The notes: generated by a model from the letters alone, not told the origin. 64,000 nucleotides of DNA from Pardosa pseudoannulata (GCA_032207245.1 CM063504.1:87167075-87231074); one strand, 5' to 3'; counted from the stretch's first letter, positions 36,273 through 48,238 are shown. Numbers and translations are program-made.

Positions 36273-36431
36273 GTATGTAGGATTTAATTTGATCATAAGG
36301 GCATCAAGCTTTTAAAATCATTTGCTACAAGTTAGGAATAAAGTTTTACTTAAGAAATTCAGTTTAGTAACAAGTTTGCATCCTAAATATGATGATCAAT
36401 GTAGAATGAATTACCGACATTTTTATTGTTA

Positions 36432-37168
36432 CAGGCTTGCAATTCTGTCACTTTTCTCACCTTAAGTCACTTTTTTTACAATTAATCATTTTTAGTCATA
36501 AACAGTCACTTTTAGTTACCTTTTTTATGGTGTATCACAGCAAAAGTCTGTTGTTGAAAAAAAGAAAATCTGAATTAATAACAAAATATTTTAATAAAAG
36601 ATCAAAAATGTGATGCTCTAATCTTATTTTTCCTATTAAAATGTAATTAGTCATATGGTTTCCAGAATTTAGTGATTTTGAAAAGTTGTAAAGAAATTCC
36701 TGAAATCTACATTTGTACTAAAATGTGCATTTAATACATTAAAGTAACTTACGTCAAAGCACACATTTCTCTTTTTCTTTTACTTCACAATTTTTGTTTA
36801 GATACTCTAATCTAACTATGTACATATTTTAAAACATCATTAATATATGCAGAAAATTGATTATAAAATTAATGTATTGTATGTATTCAAATCTAATTTA
36901 TAGATTTTCTTGAATAAAAAGCAATGTTGAGTTGTGTTAAACAAAATTTTTAACCTTTTTTGTATTTGACGCTAAAATCATGTCTTGCATGAATCATTTG
37001 ATTTAGGGTTAAAATAAATAGAAAAATCTTAATAATAGCATCTGTAATCAAGAGGAGAAAAAAAAATCGCTTTTTTTTTTCAGTGTTTAGTCACTTTTTA
37101 GTCTTTTATTCTGTATTATTTGTCACTTTTCTCACCTTTTTGAAAGTACCTCAGCAGTTGCAAGCCTG
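36432..37168. mobile_element. CAGGCTTGCAA-ended DNA element, copy 1
   Basis: Perfect 11-bp inverted tips CAGGCTTGCAA / TTGCAAGCCTG, flanked by 6-bp repeats TTGTTA (36,426-36,431 and 37,169-37,174). The interior is non-coding, with TCACTTTTCTCACC near both ends in the same orientation. It shares its sequence with the copy at 43,357. Confidence 0.85.
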
Positions 37169-37234
37169 TTGTTAATTATTAGATTACGTATTTTCATTAG
37201 TATAATATACTTAATTAGTAATTTCATTTGATAG

Positions 37235-37294
37235 GACAGTGACTTTTAAATCCCAGATACCAGTGCCAGTCAGAAAGCAAAAACCATCAAATCT
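37235..37294 (+). CDS. TROAP: TROAP-like protein, coding exon 2
   Basis: A 60-nt exon (ATAG acceptor, GTAAGT donor) encoding residues 8-28 with phase 2 in and out. It supplies TVTFKSQIPVPVRKQKPSN. Together with exon 1 this makes R-T-V-T-F (residues 8-12), which fits the RVxF class of PP1-docking motifs. It also holds S-Q-I-P (14-17) followed by basic residues, a standard SxIP motif for EB1-family plus-end proteins. Human tastin, as I recall it, also has an N-terminal SKIPVRSQK stretch, which is a main argument for orthology. Confidence 0.8.
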
Positions 37295-39290
37295 GTAAGT
37301 ACAGTGTTTTATATATGTCAGTTACTGTATAACTTTTTTTTTCACTTTACTTGTTGCAGTACTAAAACATGTGTTTCATATTCTCTCCTTTTTATTAACT
37401 AGTTTTCAATACAATTTAAGCACACTTTTAAACACACCTTATCTTCATATTTTTTTCGTTATATGAAGTAAAGGAAGCATTTAATTACAAAACATTTCAG
37501 TGATAACACTCATTCAAATCATGCCTGAATCAGTTTCAATAAGTTTAAGAGTTACACCTTCCTGTATGTAATACAGAGTTGATAAAAATCATGATTTTTT
37601 TTTTTTTAATCGAAAAAGTTTTAATTTTTTTTATTTAAATAGGATTTTTGAAATTTAAATATATTTAAGAATATTTGATACAAGCAAATTAAATTTTTCA
37701 AGCTAGATGTCTAAATCAATTAATTCTTTTTTTATATATAATAAAAATACATATAATTAAGATAAATAAATATATATATATATAATATATAAGAATAATT
37801 CTTAAATCGGTAGAAAATAATTACTTGCAATATAGGGTTTTTTGCTTGTTTTAATTATCTATATCATAATTTAAATAAAGGATGCTTCATGTTTATTTAT
37901 ACATTTTACTCCTTCAACCATAGAATTATTAGAAAGATGAGGGTAGACTAAGGGCTAAGTAATCACAATAATTTTTATTTTTTATGAAAATTTTCCAATT
38001 AACTTTTTATTTTGTGACAGTGGTTAAATGTTAAATTATTTATAAATAAAAACAAGTTTAGCTGCTTTATTGTTTCAGAATTCCAGAATTTTTCCCAGGT
38101 TCATTAAAATAAATAAATAAATAAAAGCAGGGGGATAATACTTATTACATTTTTGGGTGCATTTGTTTTTATTTTTTAGAGGCACTTAATAGGGACTTTC
38201 TTTTCAAGGTATAATGAAATTTTTACAGTGCCAGTAATTTTTAATACAAAAGATGAAAACAACATTTGACTGAGAAATAAGAAAGAGATAGGGGAGAAGA
38301 AATTAATAGCAGGTGGGGTGCAATTTTAATAAGACAAAAATAGTTTTTTTTTTTTTTTTTTTTTTTTTTTAAGGGGGTGGGGAGAGCTCAAAAACCCAGT
38401 TTTTATTGAGATTATTTTGAAAGGGAATCATCAAAGATCTGGGTGGTTTTAAACGTGACCCTCATGCTAAACATTTTGGGCTACCATATTTAAAGATATT
38501 CGTGTACACACAAACATTCAGGGTTTTTTATTATTATTATTATTGTTTTTCTCCAGGAAACTTTCAAATCTAGATTTCTATGTACATATTGTATATGAGT
38601 CGATCATTTTCAATAAAATCATGGAATTAAATATATAATAGCTGTCTATCATTAATATTATAACAAGTACCAGATATTGCAACTGCAGATTAAAGTATTT
38701 CAGGTTTCTGAAAAAACTGTTGTATTTATTTATTATATATATTGTTAGTTGTAATTAATCTGTACATCTTTCTTGGTTAAAAGATTTAAAATTTCTTAAG
38801 TATGATTACATGTATTTTATTATATAAAATGTTTCATAAAAATATACAGATATCGCTGTTTGAAGACAGATATCCTTGTTTTAGCCCCTTAAATTAAATA
38901 GTAACACAAAAACAATATTAGAGACCATGAAAACTGTAGTCAATCTAAACTTCTGGGAGATTTGTAAATGGTATAAACTTTTATTTAGCTTTTCCTTTTA
39001 TTTTCCTCTATCAACATATGTGTAGCCAAAAGGCCAATTTTTGTAATAAACAAAAATTCAGTAGGCTGAACATCAAGTTTTATTAATTTAGATTAACTTA
39101 TACCAAAATATATATATATATATATATATCACTTTTAATTTAAAAAAAAAAAGCCTAAATGTATTAAATGTTATGAGCATATCTTTAAAAAATGATACCA
39201 TAGGCCACATGGGGCCCAGTTTGTAAAATTATATAGCCTACAGCAGAATTTATGAAATTCATAATTGAAATAAGGTACAACTGAAGAACC

Positions 39291-41223
39291 GGGTCCCCCT
39301 CCTCTATTTGGTGATTTTTAACTTGCGCCAAGCACGAAACCTTTTGCGTGGCAACCTCAAACCTGACCTGATGAGCGGGAGTGGATTTTCGCCGGGAATG
39401 ACATAGCTATACTAACTGAAAACTTGGGAAATGAAAATATAACTGAAAACTCGGGAAATAAAAAATATAATTGAAAACTTCAGAAATAAAAATATAACAA
39501 TAGCTCAATTAATCTTAACAAATGGCTTAAATTCTGTTTTAAAATTTGCAAAATATATTAAAATAGTAATTTTGAAAAATTTCTTGGATCAAATTTTGGT
39601 AGATAAATTTTTTTAATGTCAATCTTATATTTATATTAATGTAAAAAAATGTTTTTAAATTAAGTGGGTGGGGCTTCATCTCCGTAGACCTCCCGTAATT
39701 GTAGTTACTATTCATCTAAAAGGTTTGAGTATAAATTTAATGCGATATTTACTCTTCTTTAATAAAAAACAATTTAACAAACATACTAACAACATATAGA
39801 AAACTGATTCTTAAATCTTTCCCCCTTCATTAAAAAGCAACACAAATGATCCAAACCTTACGTCGATGCACACGAAAGAATTTGTGCAGAAACCAAAGTA
39901 AAATATCCCTTTAAAATAAAATAACTAAAACACTTACTTCATTCCTTGGATGCACTCTCTTCAACGGCAGTATGTCTCACATATAGGGTCTTTACGCAGG
40001 ATAAGAAGGCTCGAAAAAGACCTTCAGTGCGGTCTTTATACCTGCGGCACCACATAAATTCAGCAAAATACAAATCAAATAAGATGTTAGTTTGCCGATG
40101 GCTCTGCTTCCGGAACTCTTTCTTAATAAGTCCCCACATTCCCTCTATGGTGTTTGTGTGGGCACCTGTATCCGGATCCTTAAATGTCACTGAATGATTG
40201 ACACTCAGTTGCACAAAACTGTGGTCTGAGAGGCAATCATACGATTTCCAGCAATCGGACATGATCGTTGATCCGGGCAAGATATTTCTCTGAATAGCAT
40301 CCAACAGTGTCTCCTTCATGCGATCCTCCACCACCTCAAAAAAACATCTATTCAAATTCCTACCCCGCAAAAAAACCCATCTTCCCTTTACCCTCTTTCC
40401 CTTATTATATTTTCTTTTACCAAATTTGCTTTCATCTATTTCTACAACCACTCCCGGTCCACCAATCTTTTGGTTTGCATTGACACATGCATCAATGCAT
40501 ACCTCTCGACAAAAGTTACGCCAATCAACTATTGAATGCTCACTAATGTCGAGCTCTTGAAGAATAAGACTGGTGGACACCTCATACACCCAGAGGTAAG
40601 TAAATTTAAGTATGTCTATAATACTTAATTTACTGTCTTCAAACCATGTACCTTTCCTTACACTCCTTTTGAAATGATGGGGGTTCGCTCCTTTCACCCT
40701 ACACACCCACTGATATCCATCGGGTCGATCTTTACGTTTGACCAAATGCATATCCTTCTTACACTTGGGGCATTCGTATTTATTAGCAATAAGCCCCTCA
40801 TTCATACATCATTCTATCACAGCTTTTATTCCGGAGAGCTTCAAAGTATGGAAAAACTCAGAGTTAATCTTACCACCAGTAGCCATCACTCAGAGGGAAT
40901 GGAACAAAAGCAAAATGTGAAACAATCCAACAAGTGCATTCAAGGACATTCAACGGTAAAATGGTTGAAAACGAGTTTAACTTGTTAAATTTTTAAAAAA
41001 TTGCCGTTGGTCAAAGAACCAATGAATTTAAAGTATTTGTAGGCCAATGAGAAAGAGATGCATTTCAAAGTAACCAATTTATCAGCCAATGAGAAAGAGG
41101 CGCAATTCATACGTAACAGAAGAGTAGCGTGATGAGAGCACGTGATTAAAACACACCGAGGAGAGGAGAAAGTAGAGGGGTTACCAAACTAGGTGCATTA
41201 TCGCCCATTTGGCAGGGGGACCC
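39291..41223 (-). mobile_element. Merlin (IS1016/ISXO2-like) DNA transposon
   Basis: The tips are inverted over 10 bp (GGGTCCCCCT at 39,291-39,300; AGGGGGACCC at 41,214-41,223), after which the arms diverge. The interior encodes a Merlin transposase on the minus strand. No convincing 8-9-bp target duplication is visible outside the tips, so one end may have been altered or my tip assignment may be slightly off. The element lies antisense in intron 2 of the TROAP-like gene. Confidence 0.7.
39939..40886 (-). pseudogene. Merlin transposase with one early stop, otherwise open
   Basis: The 288-codon open frame (40,805-39,939) begins MNEGLIANKYECPKCKKDMH. It has an N-terminal zinc ribbon (CPKC ... 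C), then the ISXO2-type DDE domain: VVEIDESKFGKRKYNKGKR (first Asp), TIMSDCWKSYD (second Asp) and HTNTIEGMWGLIKKEF (Glu). Upstream in the same frame a better start lies at 40,886 (MATGGKINSEFF...), separated by a single TGA at 40,809-40,811 in the sequence VIE*CMNEG. The family usually has residues before the ribbon, so the stop probably inactivates or shortens the protein. Reinitiation at 40,805 would still retain ribbon and catalytic triad. One stop in more than 300 codons suggests a young copy. Confidence 0.88.
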
Positions 41224-41383
41224 ACTTGCTCAATCAAGCCTTTGAAATAAATATGATAACTGTAGTAAATATATTTTTTATTATTTTATCTATTGTTATA
41301 ATTTATCTAGTTGCAAATGTTTAATTTTTCTATCATTAATTTGTGAATAGTTATATTTGTAATAACATTTTAAATTTTCACCT

Positions 41384-41420
<37 letters not shown>

Positions 41421-42268
41421 TGTGTGTTAGAATAAAATGCACCCTTTGATATCTTTGATGTTGAATAAGCCTTTTTATTCTAAATAGAATGATGACAAGC
41501 TTTTTATCATATATGATAATGCTATTTGAAATGATAAATTACTTTGAAACAAATGTTTATAACTTTCAAGCTGTGAATACTCAGTAATAATCAGTCATGT
41601 TATAAGAAAGAATTAAATAATGTTTTCTAGATATGTACATCTTGAGTAAATCTATTTTGCTTTATCCAAATTCTAGTAATATTCTTGCCCCCATTTATAT
41701 GAATTTAGAAATGTTACCAACTCTAGTCAGGACTATCCAGGTAATGGCCCAAACAAGTAAGTTGTTGCCTCTTTGCAGTACTAGCATCTGCTGGTAATAG
41801 GCTTAAATCATATTACTGCCATGTTTATTTATAGCTCTTAAAAACTGGCTTTAATCAGTAGATCACAGTTTTATTAGCTATTATGTAACAGGTCCTAGTG
41901 ATACTATGGCAACATAAAAAATGTATCATCATTTCTGTTTTATTCCCCATTTTTGGAATGTAGGATTAGAGACAGTACATTACCACTGGGACGGGGGGTG
42001 TATTGTCTCACTGTAATGCTCTCAAATCAAATGTATTATCTTTGTAAATTTTGAATTTATACATTTTTAAATGCCTATAAATTTATTATTTTTTCATTGC
42101 TTTAAATATAATAATGTTAATTGATATATTTAATTTTTTTACTCATATTTTATTTCTGTCAATATTTTGTGTACTGTAACTTTTTGTTATATTTTTAAAA
42201 CAGTTAATGGATTTTTTTTAGCATCTATAAATTATTCTTATCCATAGTTTCTATATTATTTGTTTCAG

Positions 42269-42924
42269 AACTTCCAGCAAAAGTGAATTTTCTGGAAAAC
42301 AATCTTTACCTCTAACTTCCAACCATAATAAACTTGGAAAAAATTCTCAATGCTTATCAAAACAGCTTTCGTTTAAATCAAAACTTCAAGAAAATAAAAG
42401 TTTGAGTAATAATACTTGCAAAGAAAATAAAATATCTTCTTCATTATCAAAGACTTCAAATAATGATAAAACTGCCTCTAAAATTCCTAATAGTAAAGTG
42501 AAAGAGGTAGAAAATAAAACTAGATTTCAAGTTAAAGTGGACCCTTTGTCAAAGAGTTATAAGGCTTGCAAGGAAAATAAAAAATGCTATTCAGTAGCTC
42601 AGACTTTAAATAGTGATAAAGTGAAAGAAGTGGGAAATAAAACTAGATTACAGAGTGCACTTATTGTATCACAGACTACAAATAATGATAAAACAGCTGC
42701 TGCAAATTATCGTATAAAAAAAGAGTATATAAAAGAATCTTGTCATCAACTTGAAAGATTTGTTAATGCCAAAAATGTTACAAAATTGGAAAATAAATTT
42801 GTTTCATGTAAAAAAAATACACTGACTGTTGAGGAAGTCAATTTGAATACCAAACCAGTTAAAAATGAAACTTCTGAAGCAATCATAGAAAAAAATCAAG
42901 AAACTGAGAGTTGTTTTCCTGATC
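42269..42924 (+). CDS. TROAP: TROAP-like protein, large coding exon 3
   Basis: A 656-nt exon (TTTCAG acceptor, C|GTAAGT donor) encoding residues 29-246 plus one base of Gln247. It is Lys/Ser/Asn-rich and probably disordered. It contains a second SxIP motif, S-K-I-P (98-101). It also holds an imperfect internal duplication: CKENK ... N(N/S)DK ... KVKEV(E/G)NKTR(F/L)Q at about 78-115 and again at 128-156, with a third partial TTNNDKTAA. Low complexity and rapid divergence are expected in this part of tastin-like proteins. The frame remains open across the whole exon and both junction phases agree with the neighbours. Confidence 0.85.
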
Positions 42925-43356
42925 GTAAGTAAAATAACTTTTTATTTTGAAAATTAGCCATGTTACATTGCTTTGTGACTGTTCATACTATTATATCCTT
43001 CAGAACTTTTTTAAATAATAAGAATCTTGTATTTTCACATTAATTTCTTTTAAAAAATATGAAAGATAGTAAATATTCGATTTCTTTTAAAAATTTACCT
43101 AAATCTGACTAAATTATTTTTCTCAATTTTATTTCTATATCATAATGAAGATAGCAGCCTCAATCCAAGGGTGATAGTGCCTTTTTCTCTCGAATAAAAT
43201 CCTTAACTTGCACCTGAACATACGAGTCAAATCAGTTTTTTCACACTTCATTAATAACTGTCACCATACTGAAAGCTGAGAGGGGCAACCCTTTGTCACT
43301 CTGTAAATAGATACACTGAGTTAAAGGAGGACAACTGGCATCATTTGTTCCATATG

Positions 43357-44291
43357 CAGGCTTGCAATTCCATCACTTTTCTCACCTTTAGTCCCTTTTT
43401 TTACAATTGATCACTTTTAATCACTTTTTTAAGTAAACAGTCACTTTTTTCATGATGTATCACAGCAAATATCTGTGGTTGAAAAAAGAAAATCTGAATT
43501 AATAACAAAATATTTTAATAAAAGACCAAAAATGTGATGCTCTAATCTTATTATTCTTATTAAAATGTAATTAGTCATAGGGTTTCCAGAATTTAGTGAT
43601 TTTAAAAAGTTGTTAAGAAGTTCCTGAAATCTACATTTGTACTGAAATGTACATTTAATACATTAAAGTATTTTACGTCAAAGCACACATTTCTCTTTTT
43701 CTTTTTCTTCACAATTTTTGTTTAGATACTCTAATCTAGCTAGGTACATATTTCAAAACATCATTAATATATGCAGAAAATTATGATTATAATATTAATA
43801 TATTGTATGTATTCAAATCTAATTTATAGATTTTCTTGAATAAAAAGCAATGTTGAGTTGTGTTAACTCTCTCGTGGGCTGTGGCAAGATTACTTCCCGC
43901 CTACACAATCTTACTAAATACACCCGTGGGAAGCGCAAAACCCATTACAGTATATCGGTCTTGTTATTGAAACAACGAGAAGACTGATTCCCGCTTCAGT
44001 TTTGCACTGTCATCAATTGTTTGATCAATTGAATAAAATTGGCAGCTCTGTTTTGAAAGTTTGGAAACGTGGAGTGAGAAATAAATGGCCCACGAAAGGG
44101 TTAAACAAAATTTTTAACCTTTTTGTATTTGATGCTAAAATTATGTCTTGCATGAATTATTTGATTTAGAGTTAAAATAAATAGAAAAATCTTAATAATA
44201 GCATCTATAACCAAGATGAAAAAGTCACTTATTCTGTATTATTTGTCACTTTTCTCACCTTTTTGAAAGTACCTCAGCAGTTGCAAGCCTG
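43357..44291. mobile_element. CAGGCTTGCAA-ended DNA element, copy 2 (with nested MITE)
   Basis: Same tips as the copy at 36,432, with exact 6-bp duplication CATATG at 43,351-43,356 and 44,292-44,297. It is collinear with copy 1 except for a 234-bp insert at TTAA and a small deletion near its right end. Confidence 0.9.
43867..44100. mobile_element. 234-bp TTAA-flanked (piggyBac-type) MITE
   Basis: TTAA lies on both sides (43,863-43,866 and 44,101-44,104). The ends are imperfectly inverted: CTCTCTCGTGGGC at left, and CCCTTTCGTGGGCC read from the right. Copy 1 of the host element (near 36,940) has the uninterrupted sequence GTGTTAAACAAAAT at the same point, an empty site with a single TTAA. Confidence 0.9.
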
Positions 44292-46001
44292 CATATGGCT
44301 CTCACTAAATCTGCATGAAGCACCCAAACCTTGAACGCTGACAAAGGTTATTCCGTAACTATTTGACCACATAAATGCATAAAAATGATGAGGTAGATGA
44401 TCTTTTGAAAAACCCATCTCTCGATGGAGGACAAAATTGTAGTTTCTCTCAAATCACTGGAAACTGTCTTGGGAGATGGGCATAATGGATGGAGTTTTAG
44501 AAAAGAGTGTGTCTGCTCACTTTTTCTAGTAATTTAAAATGAAGTAGTACTGGATTACTACTACCATAAACTTTGCTAAACCTAACCATGACAAAAACAT
44601 ATAAGGGTTATATTTTCCCAAGTTTTCATGTCAACTTAGTTGGCTGCAATGGGTAATTCCATATCAAATCAACGCAAAGTTTCTACCTGACCACCTCCAA
44701 TTTTAATAAAATTTGATATAGTAAGTGATTTCATGGTTATAAAGAAAATTCCCAAATCTTATGTTCAAATAATAACTGGTTTGGGAGTTATAAGGCTTTA
44801 AAGTTGCCAGATTTCTCTAAAAAATACACTTTCAGAATACCTTTAAATTACACTTGCTACTCACCTAATTAAGCTAGAGATATGTGCAAGGTGTTATTTT
44901 AAACCTTTTTTAATGGGCTTTCATATGATATACAACACATGATGATTTTTGTAATTAAATTTAAATTTTTCAAAAAGCCATGTTTTTAAAATTTTCAAAA
45001 AATTCTCAAAAGTAACTCATATTATTGTTAATTAATCCTCAAAGTTCCATGTTGGGATCATGAGGGGATCACAAGCTACAAAAGTTTTTTGTTTGATATA
45101 TTTATTATTACAATAATGAAAATGTAAAATATTTGTTTCTTACTTTCAGTCTAAATACTTTTTAAATTGTATATGGTGGAAGTAATACTGACAATACTTC
45201 ATTATAATATCCCCAGTAAATATTGCAGTTAAACACTATATTTATATGTAATTTGTAAGAATTTTATAATCAGGAAAAATCATTACTGTTTAGAAAAGTT
45301 ACTTTGGATGAATCATGAATTGTTGACTTGGAATTTGTGGAAAGCCTAAATGTTAAAAGGTTTTTATGATCAAATTTACATTTAAAATTTAAATTTCACA
45401 AAAAGCCAAGTTTAAAAATAAAAAAGAAATCTTTAAGTTACTCGTACTGTTCAGCACTAAGTTTCACTTTGGATTAATAATATGGCCACTTGTTATAGAG
45501 AGCTTTGAATTTCGAATGATGCAATAACATCAGCAAAAAACATCTTCTAACATGTTGGAACTTGCAATGACATGTTGAGTCATACCCAAACATGTGTCAA
45601 GCACATTGCTACCCTCCTATGTTGCTTGTCTTGTTTTATTGCACATGTAGCATTTGAGTGTATTTTACATTGTGTTGATATTTGAATTTAGGATTTAGAA
45701 CCTTATGTTTTGAGCTTTAATTAACCATTTTATGTTTTTCTATCTTTTGAAGAAACTTTTAATTAAATATCTTTGCATTTGAAACACTGAAAAATAACTT
45801 GAAGGATGCCATTAATGATAATTTTATAACAGAAAATTCAACTGTACTGTGTTCCATGTAAAATTTTGAGTTTTAATTATTTTAAAACATATAGAATTCT
45901 AGAGATGGAGAAAAGTGACAGATATTTAACATTATATTGTTGGAACCCATTTAATAAAGCAAATCACACCTATAATAAAAAGAGATTAAGAACTGTTTCA
46001 G

Positions 46002-46896
46002 ATGTGTGAACTATTTTCTGAAATGCCAAAAGTTGCTAAAGTATGTGACAGCTGCAGGAAACAACTTGATAATGAAAAAGAGTGTCAATGTTCAGCTTTT
46101 GAAGATGCTGACACTATGGCAGATTGTGATCCTGATTTTACTCCACAGTCCGAGATTGTTCAAACACTCAACAAATCCCTGGAAGAATTAGGAGAATCCC
46201 CTAGAGACATAAAAAAGGCAAAATACAAGAAGTATTCTACAAAAAAGAATGAAAAAATTTGTTTATCTATAAAACGTAAAATCTTTGCTAATGTAGAATC
46301 TTCTGAGAATGATAACAAAATACTTGATGAATCAGTTTTAAATAACCTCAAAGCAAAATTTAGTAGTTTAACCAGCAGGAAAACAAAACTTATGATTTTG
46401 ACTTGCATACCTGAATCATGGAGTATTAGAAAGATAATGAATGAGTTCAATGCTTCTGAATATATGGTTCGTCATGCAAAAAAGCTGTTTAAAGATAAAG
46501 GAATTTTAGCAAGTCCTGATCCTAAACCTGGCCGAATGGTTAGGGTGCTGGCCTTCGGAACCAAAGTTCGTGGGTTCGAGTCCCACTATGGCATGGATGT
46601 TCATAGCCGTTTGGAGTCGGCTTTAAGCAGTAGGTCCCGGTCTCATTAGCCCTCGTGTTGCAAAAAGTAGACCGTAGCACTCCAAACCTGATCCTAAACC
46701 AGAAAAAAATATTCCAGAAGAAATTGTAAAAACTGTTCGGTTATTTTATGAGAATGATGATATTAGCAGAGCTATGTCAGGTAAGGACTATATATCAATA
46801 AGAGACAGCAATGGTAAAAAAATTCAAATTTCAAAAAGACTTATTCTGTGTAACTTAAAGGAGACATATAAATTCTCTGAAAAACTGAAGAAGTGA
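46002..46896 (+). pseudogene. Uncharacterised transposon ORF, split by a SINE
   Basis: The frame 46,002-46,528 begins MCELFSEMPKVAKVCDSCRK (a CxxC...C pattern suggesting a zinc knuckle). It includes SEIVQTLNKSLEELGESP and WSIRKIMNEFNASEYMVRHA, a probable helix-turn-helix, then AKKLFKDKGILASPDPKP. A 158-bp SINE plus 14-bp duplication interrupts here. From 46,687 the frame resumes PDPKPEKNIPEEIVKTVRLF and runs to KRLILCNLKETYKF and a TGA at 46,894. I recall the pattern WSIRK.Q.EF..S.YMVR.AK ... KGIL..P.PK.G ... KRLLL.NLKE in many uncharacterised cnidarian and arthropod repeat-associated proteins, which continue further C-terminally. This copy therefore seems truncated as well as interrupted. 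Function unknown; no catalytic triad is visible. Confidence 0.75.
46529..46686 (+). mobile_element. Young SINE inside the long-TIR transposon ORF
   Basis: Exact 14-bp duplication CCTGATCCTAAACC at 46,515-46,528 and 46,687-46,700. The head TGGCCGAATGGTTAGGGTGC and B box GGTTCGAGTCCC are intact. The body continues GGCATGGATGTTCATAGCCG and ends TAGACCGTAGCACTCCAAA. The segment CTTCGGA could be an Arg (TCG) anticodon loop, but the tRNA of origin is not certain. Confidence 0.95.
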
Positions 46897-48238
46897 AAGT
46901 GACATTCCTACACCCACCTAGACCATCACCATATTTTTCATACCCAGAGAAGCCAGATGTACTATGGATTCCAATTTCAGATGTTTTGTTTAAGGTGAAT
47001 TCTTTAACTCCATAGGGCTAATGTATATTCTTTCTCAAGAAGAAATTCTTAAAACACATGAAGCTTTCTACCAGTTTCAACTAAATAAGTAGTATCATCC
47101 ATCTAAAGTAATGCACTTTAATAATTTTTCTTTATTCTAAAAATCTCCACAAATGTTAAATGTACTCTTTACTAGAGTATATGTCCATAAGGTATTGTGT
47201 AAACATTAATGCCATCATATACAGCTGAGTTAGATTAAAAGTAATGAATGCATGTTCTCATTTTCGTTATTGTAATAGTAAACATATCAAACAAAAAACT
47301 TTTGTAGCTTGTGATCCCATTATGATCCCAACATGGAACTTTGAGGATTAATTAACAATAATATGAGTTACTTTTGAGAATTTTTTCAAAATTTTAAAAA
47401 CTTGGCTTTTTGAGAAATTTAAATTTAAATTTTTTTTTAAATTTAAATCATCATGTGTTGTATATCATATGAAAGCCCATTAAAAAAGGTTTAAAATAAC
47501 ACCTTGCACACATCTCTAGCTTAATTAGGTGAGTAGCAAGTGTAATTTAAAGGTATGCTGAAAGTGTATTTTTTAGAGAAATCTGGCAACTTTAAAGCCT
47601 TATAACTCCCAAACCAGTTATTATTTGAACATAAGATTTGGGAATTTTCTTTATAACCATGAAGTCACTTACTATACCAAATTTTATTAAAATTGGAGGT
47701 GGTCAGGTAGAATTTGTTCTAAAATTGCGTTGATTTCACATGGAATAACCCCAATGCCAGTTTGAGAAGTCATGATTGCATATAATGTATACATATATAA
47801 TAATCATGATATGTGTTATTCTCGTAAAACTGTAATCTCATTTTTAAAGTATTCTTTTTTAAGAAACTTCTTACATTTTTGTCTATAGTTTAGCTCTTTT
47901 CTTCCTTCTAAAAGACTGAAATATGTATATTTAAATATTTACTTTTTCTATTTTGATACAGCTGTTTAAAAAACCATCTTTCAGCCAAGACATAAATTAA
48001 GATTTTATTTTTTAATTTAAAATTGCATGCCAGGTTTTATAACACCATTGGAAAATAAATCTGTATTAATATTGCAATTAATTTTTTTCTCAGGATAAAC
48101 TGAATAGTAGTTTATATAGTAGGAATACTGTCAAGCAGCGACACAGAAAAATAATATCCAGAACAGACAGCTGCTGTTTGTTTTTTACTTCAGTCAACCA
48201 AATTGACATTTCATCTCCAGTCGTTCCAAAGGAACTTG

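Larger units (their letters stand above)
37295..42268 (+). other. Intron 2 of the TROAP-like gene
   Basis: A 5-kb intron holding poly-T (38,342-38,371), TA microsatellites near 37,771, 39,107 and 41,390, and an antisense Merlin element at 39.3-41.2 kb. Otherwise it is AT-rich without recognised exons. Confidence 0.75.
44651..47751 (+). mobile_element. 3.1-kb DNA transposon with about 480-bp terminal inverted repeats
   Basis: The left arm (44,651 to about 45,125) is the reverse complement of the right arm (about 47,256 to 47,751) with modest divergence. The outer tip reads GGGTAATTCCATATCAAATC at left against GGGTTATTCCATGTGAAATC from the right. CAAT occurs just outside both ends (44,647-44,650 and 47,752-47,755), suggesting a 4-bp target duplication. 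The interior carries a single plus-strand ORF of an uncharacterised family, split by a SINE. I could not assign it to a named transposon superfamily. Confidence 0.85.

Noticed and set aside
39946..40988. Plus-strand frames of 60-104 codons opposite the Merlin transposase
   Set aside because: They are antisense shadows of the transposase coding strand.
46529..46600. A functional tRNA gene
   Set aside because: A and B boxes are good, but the acceptor and anticodon stems do not pair properly. The head is joined to a repeated body with target duplications, so it is a SINE.
46551..46649. C-terminal part of the 215-codon frame starting at 46002
   Set aside because: The last codons are translated SINE sequence, not part of the transposon protein.
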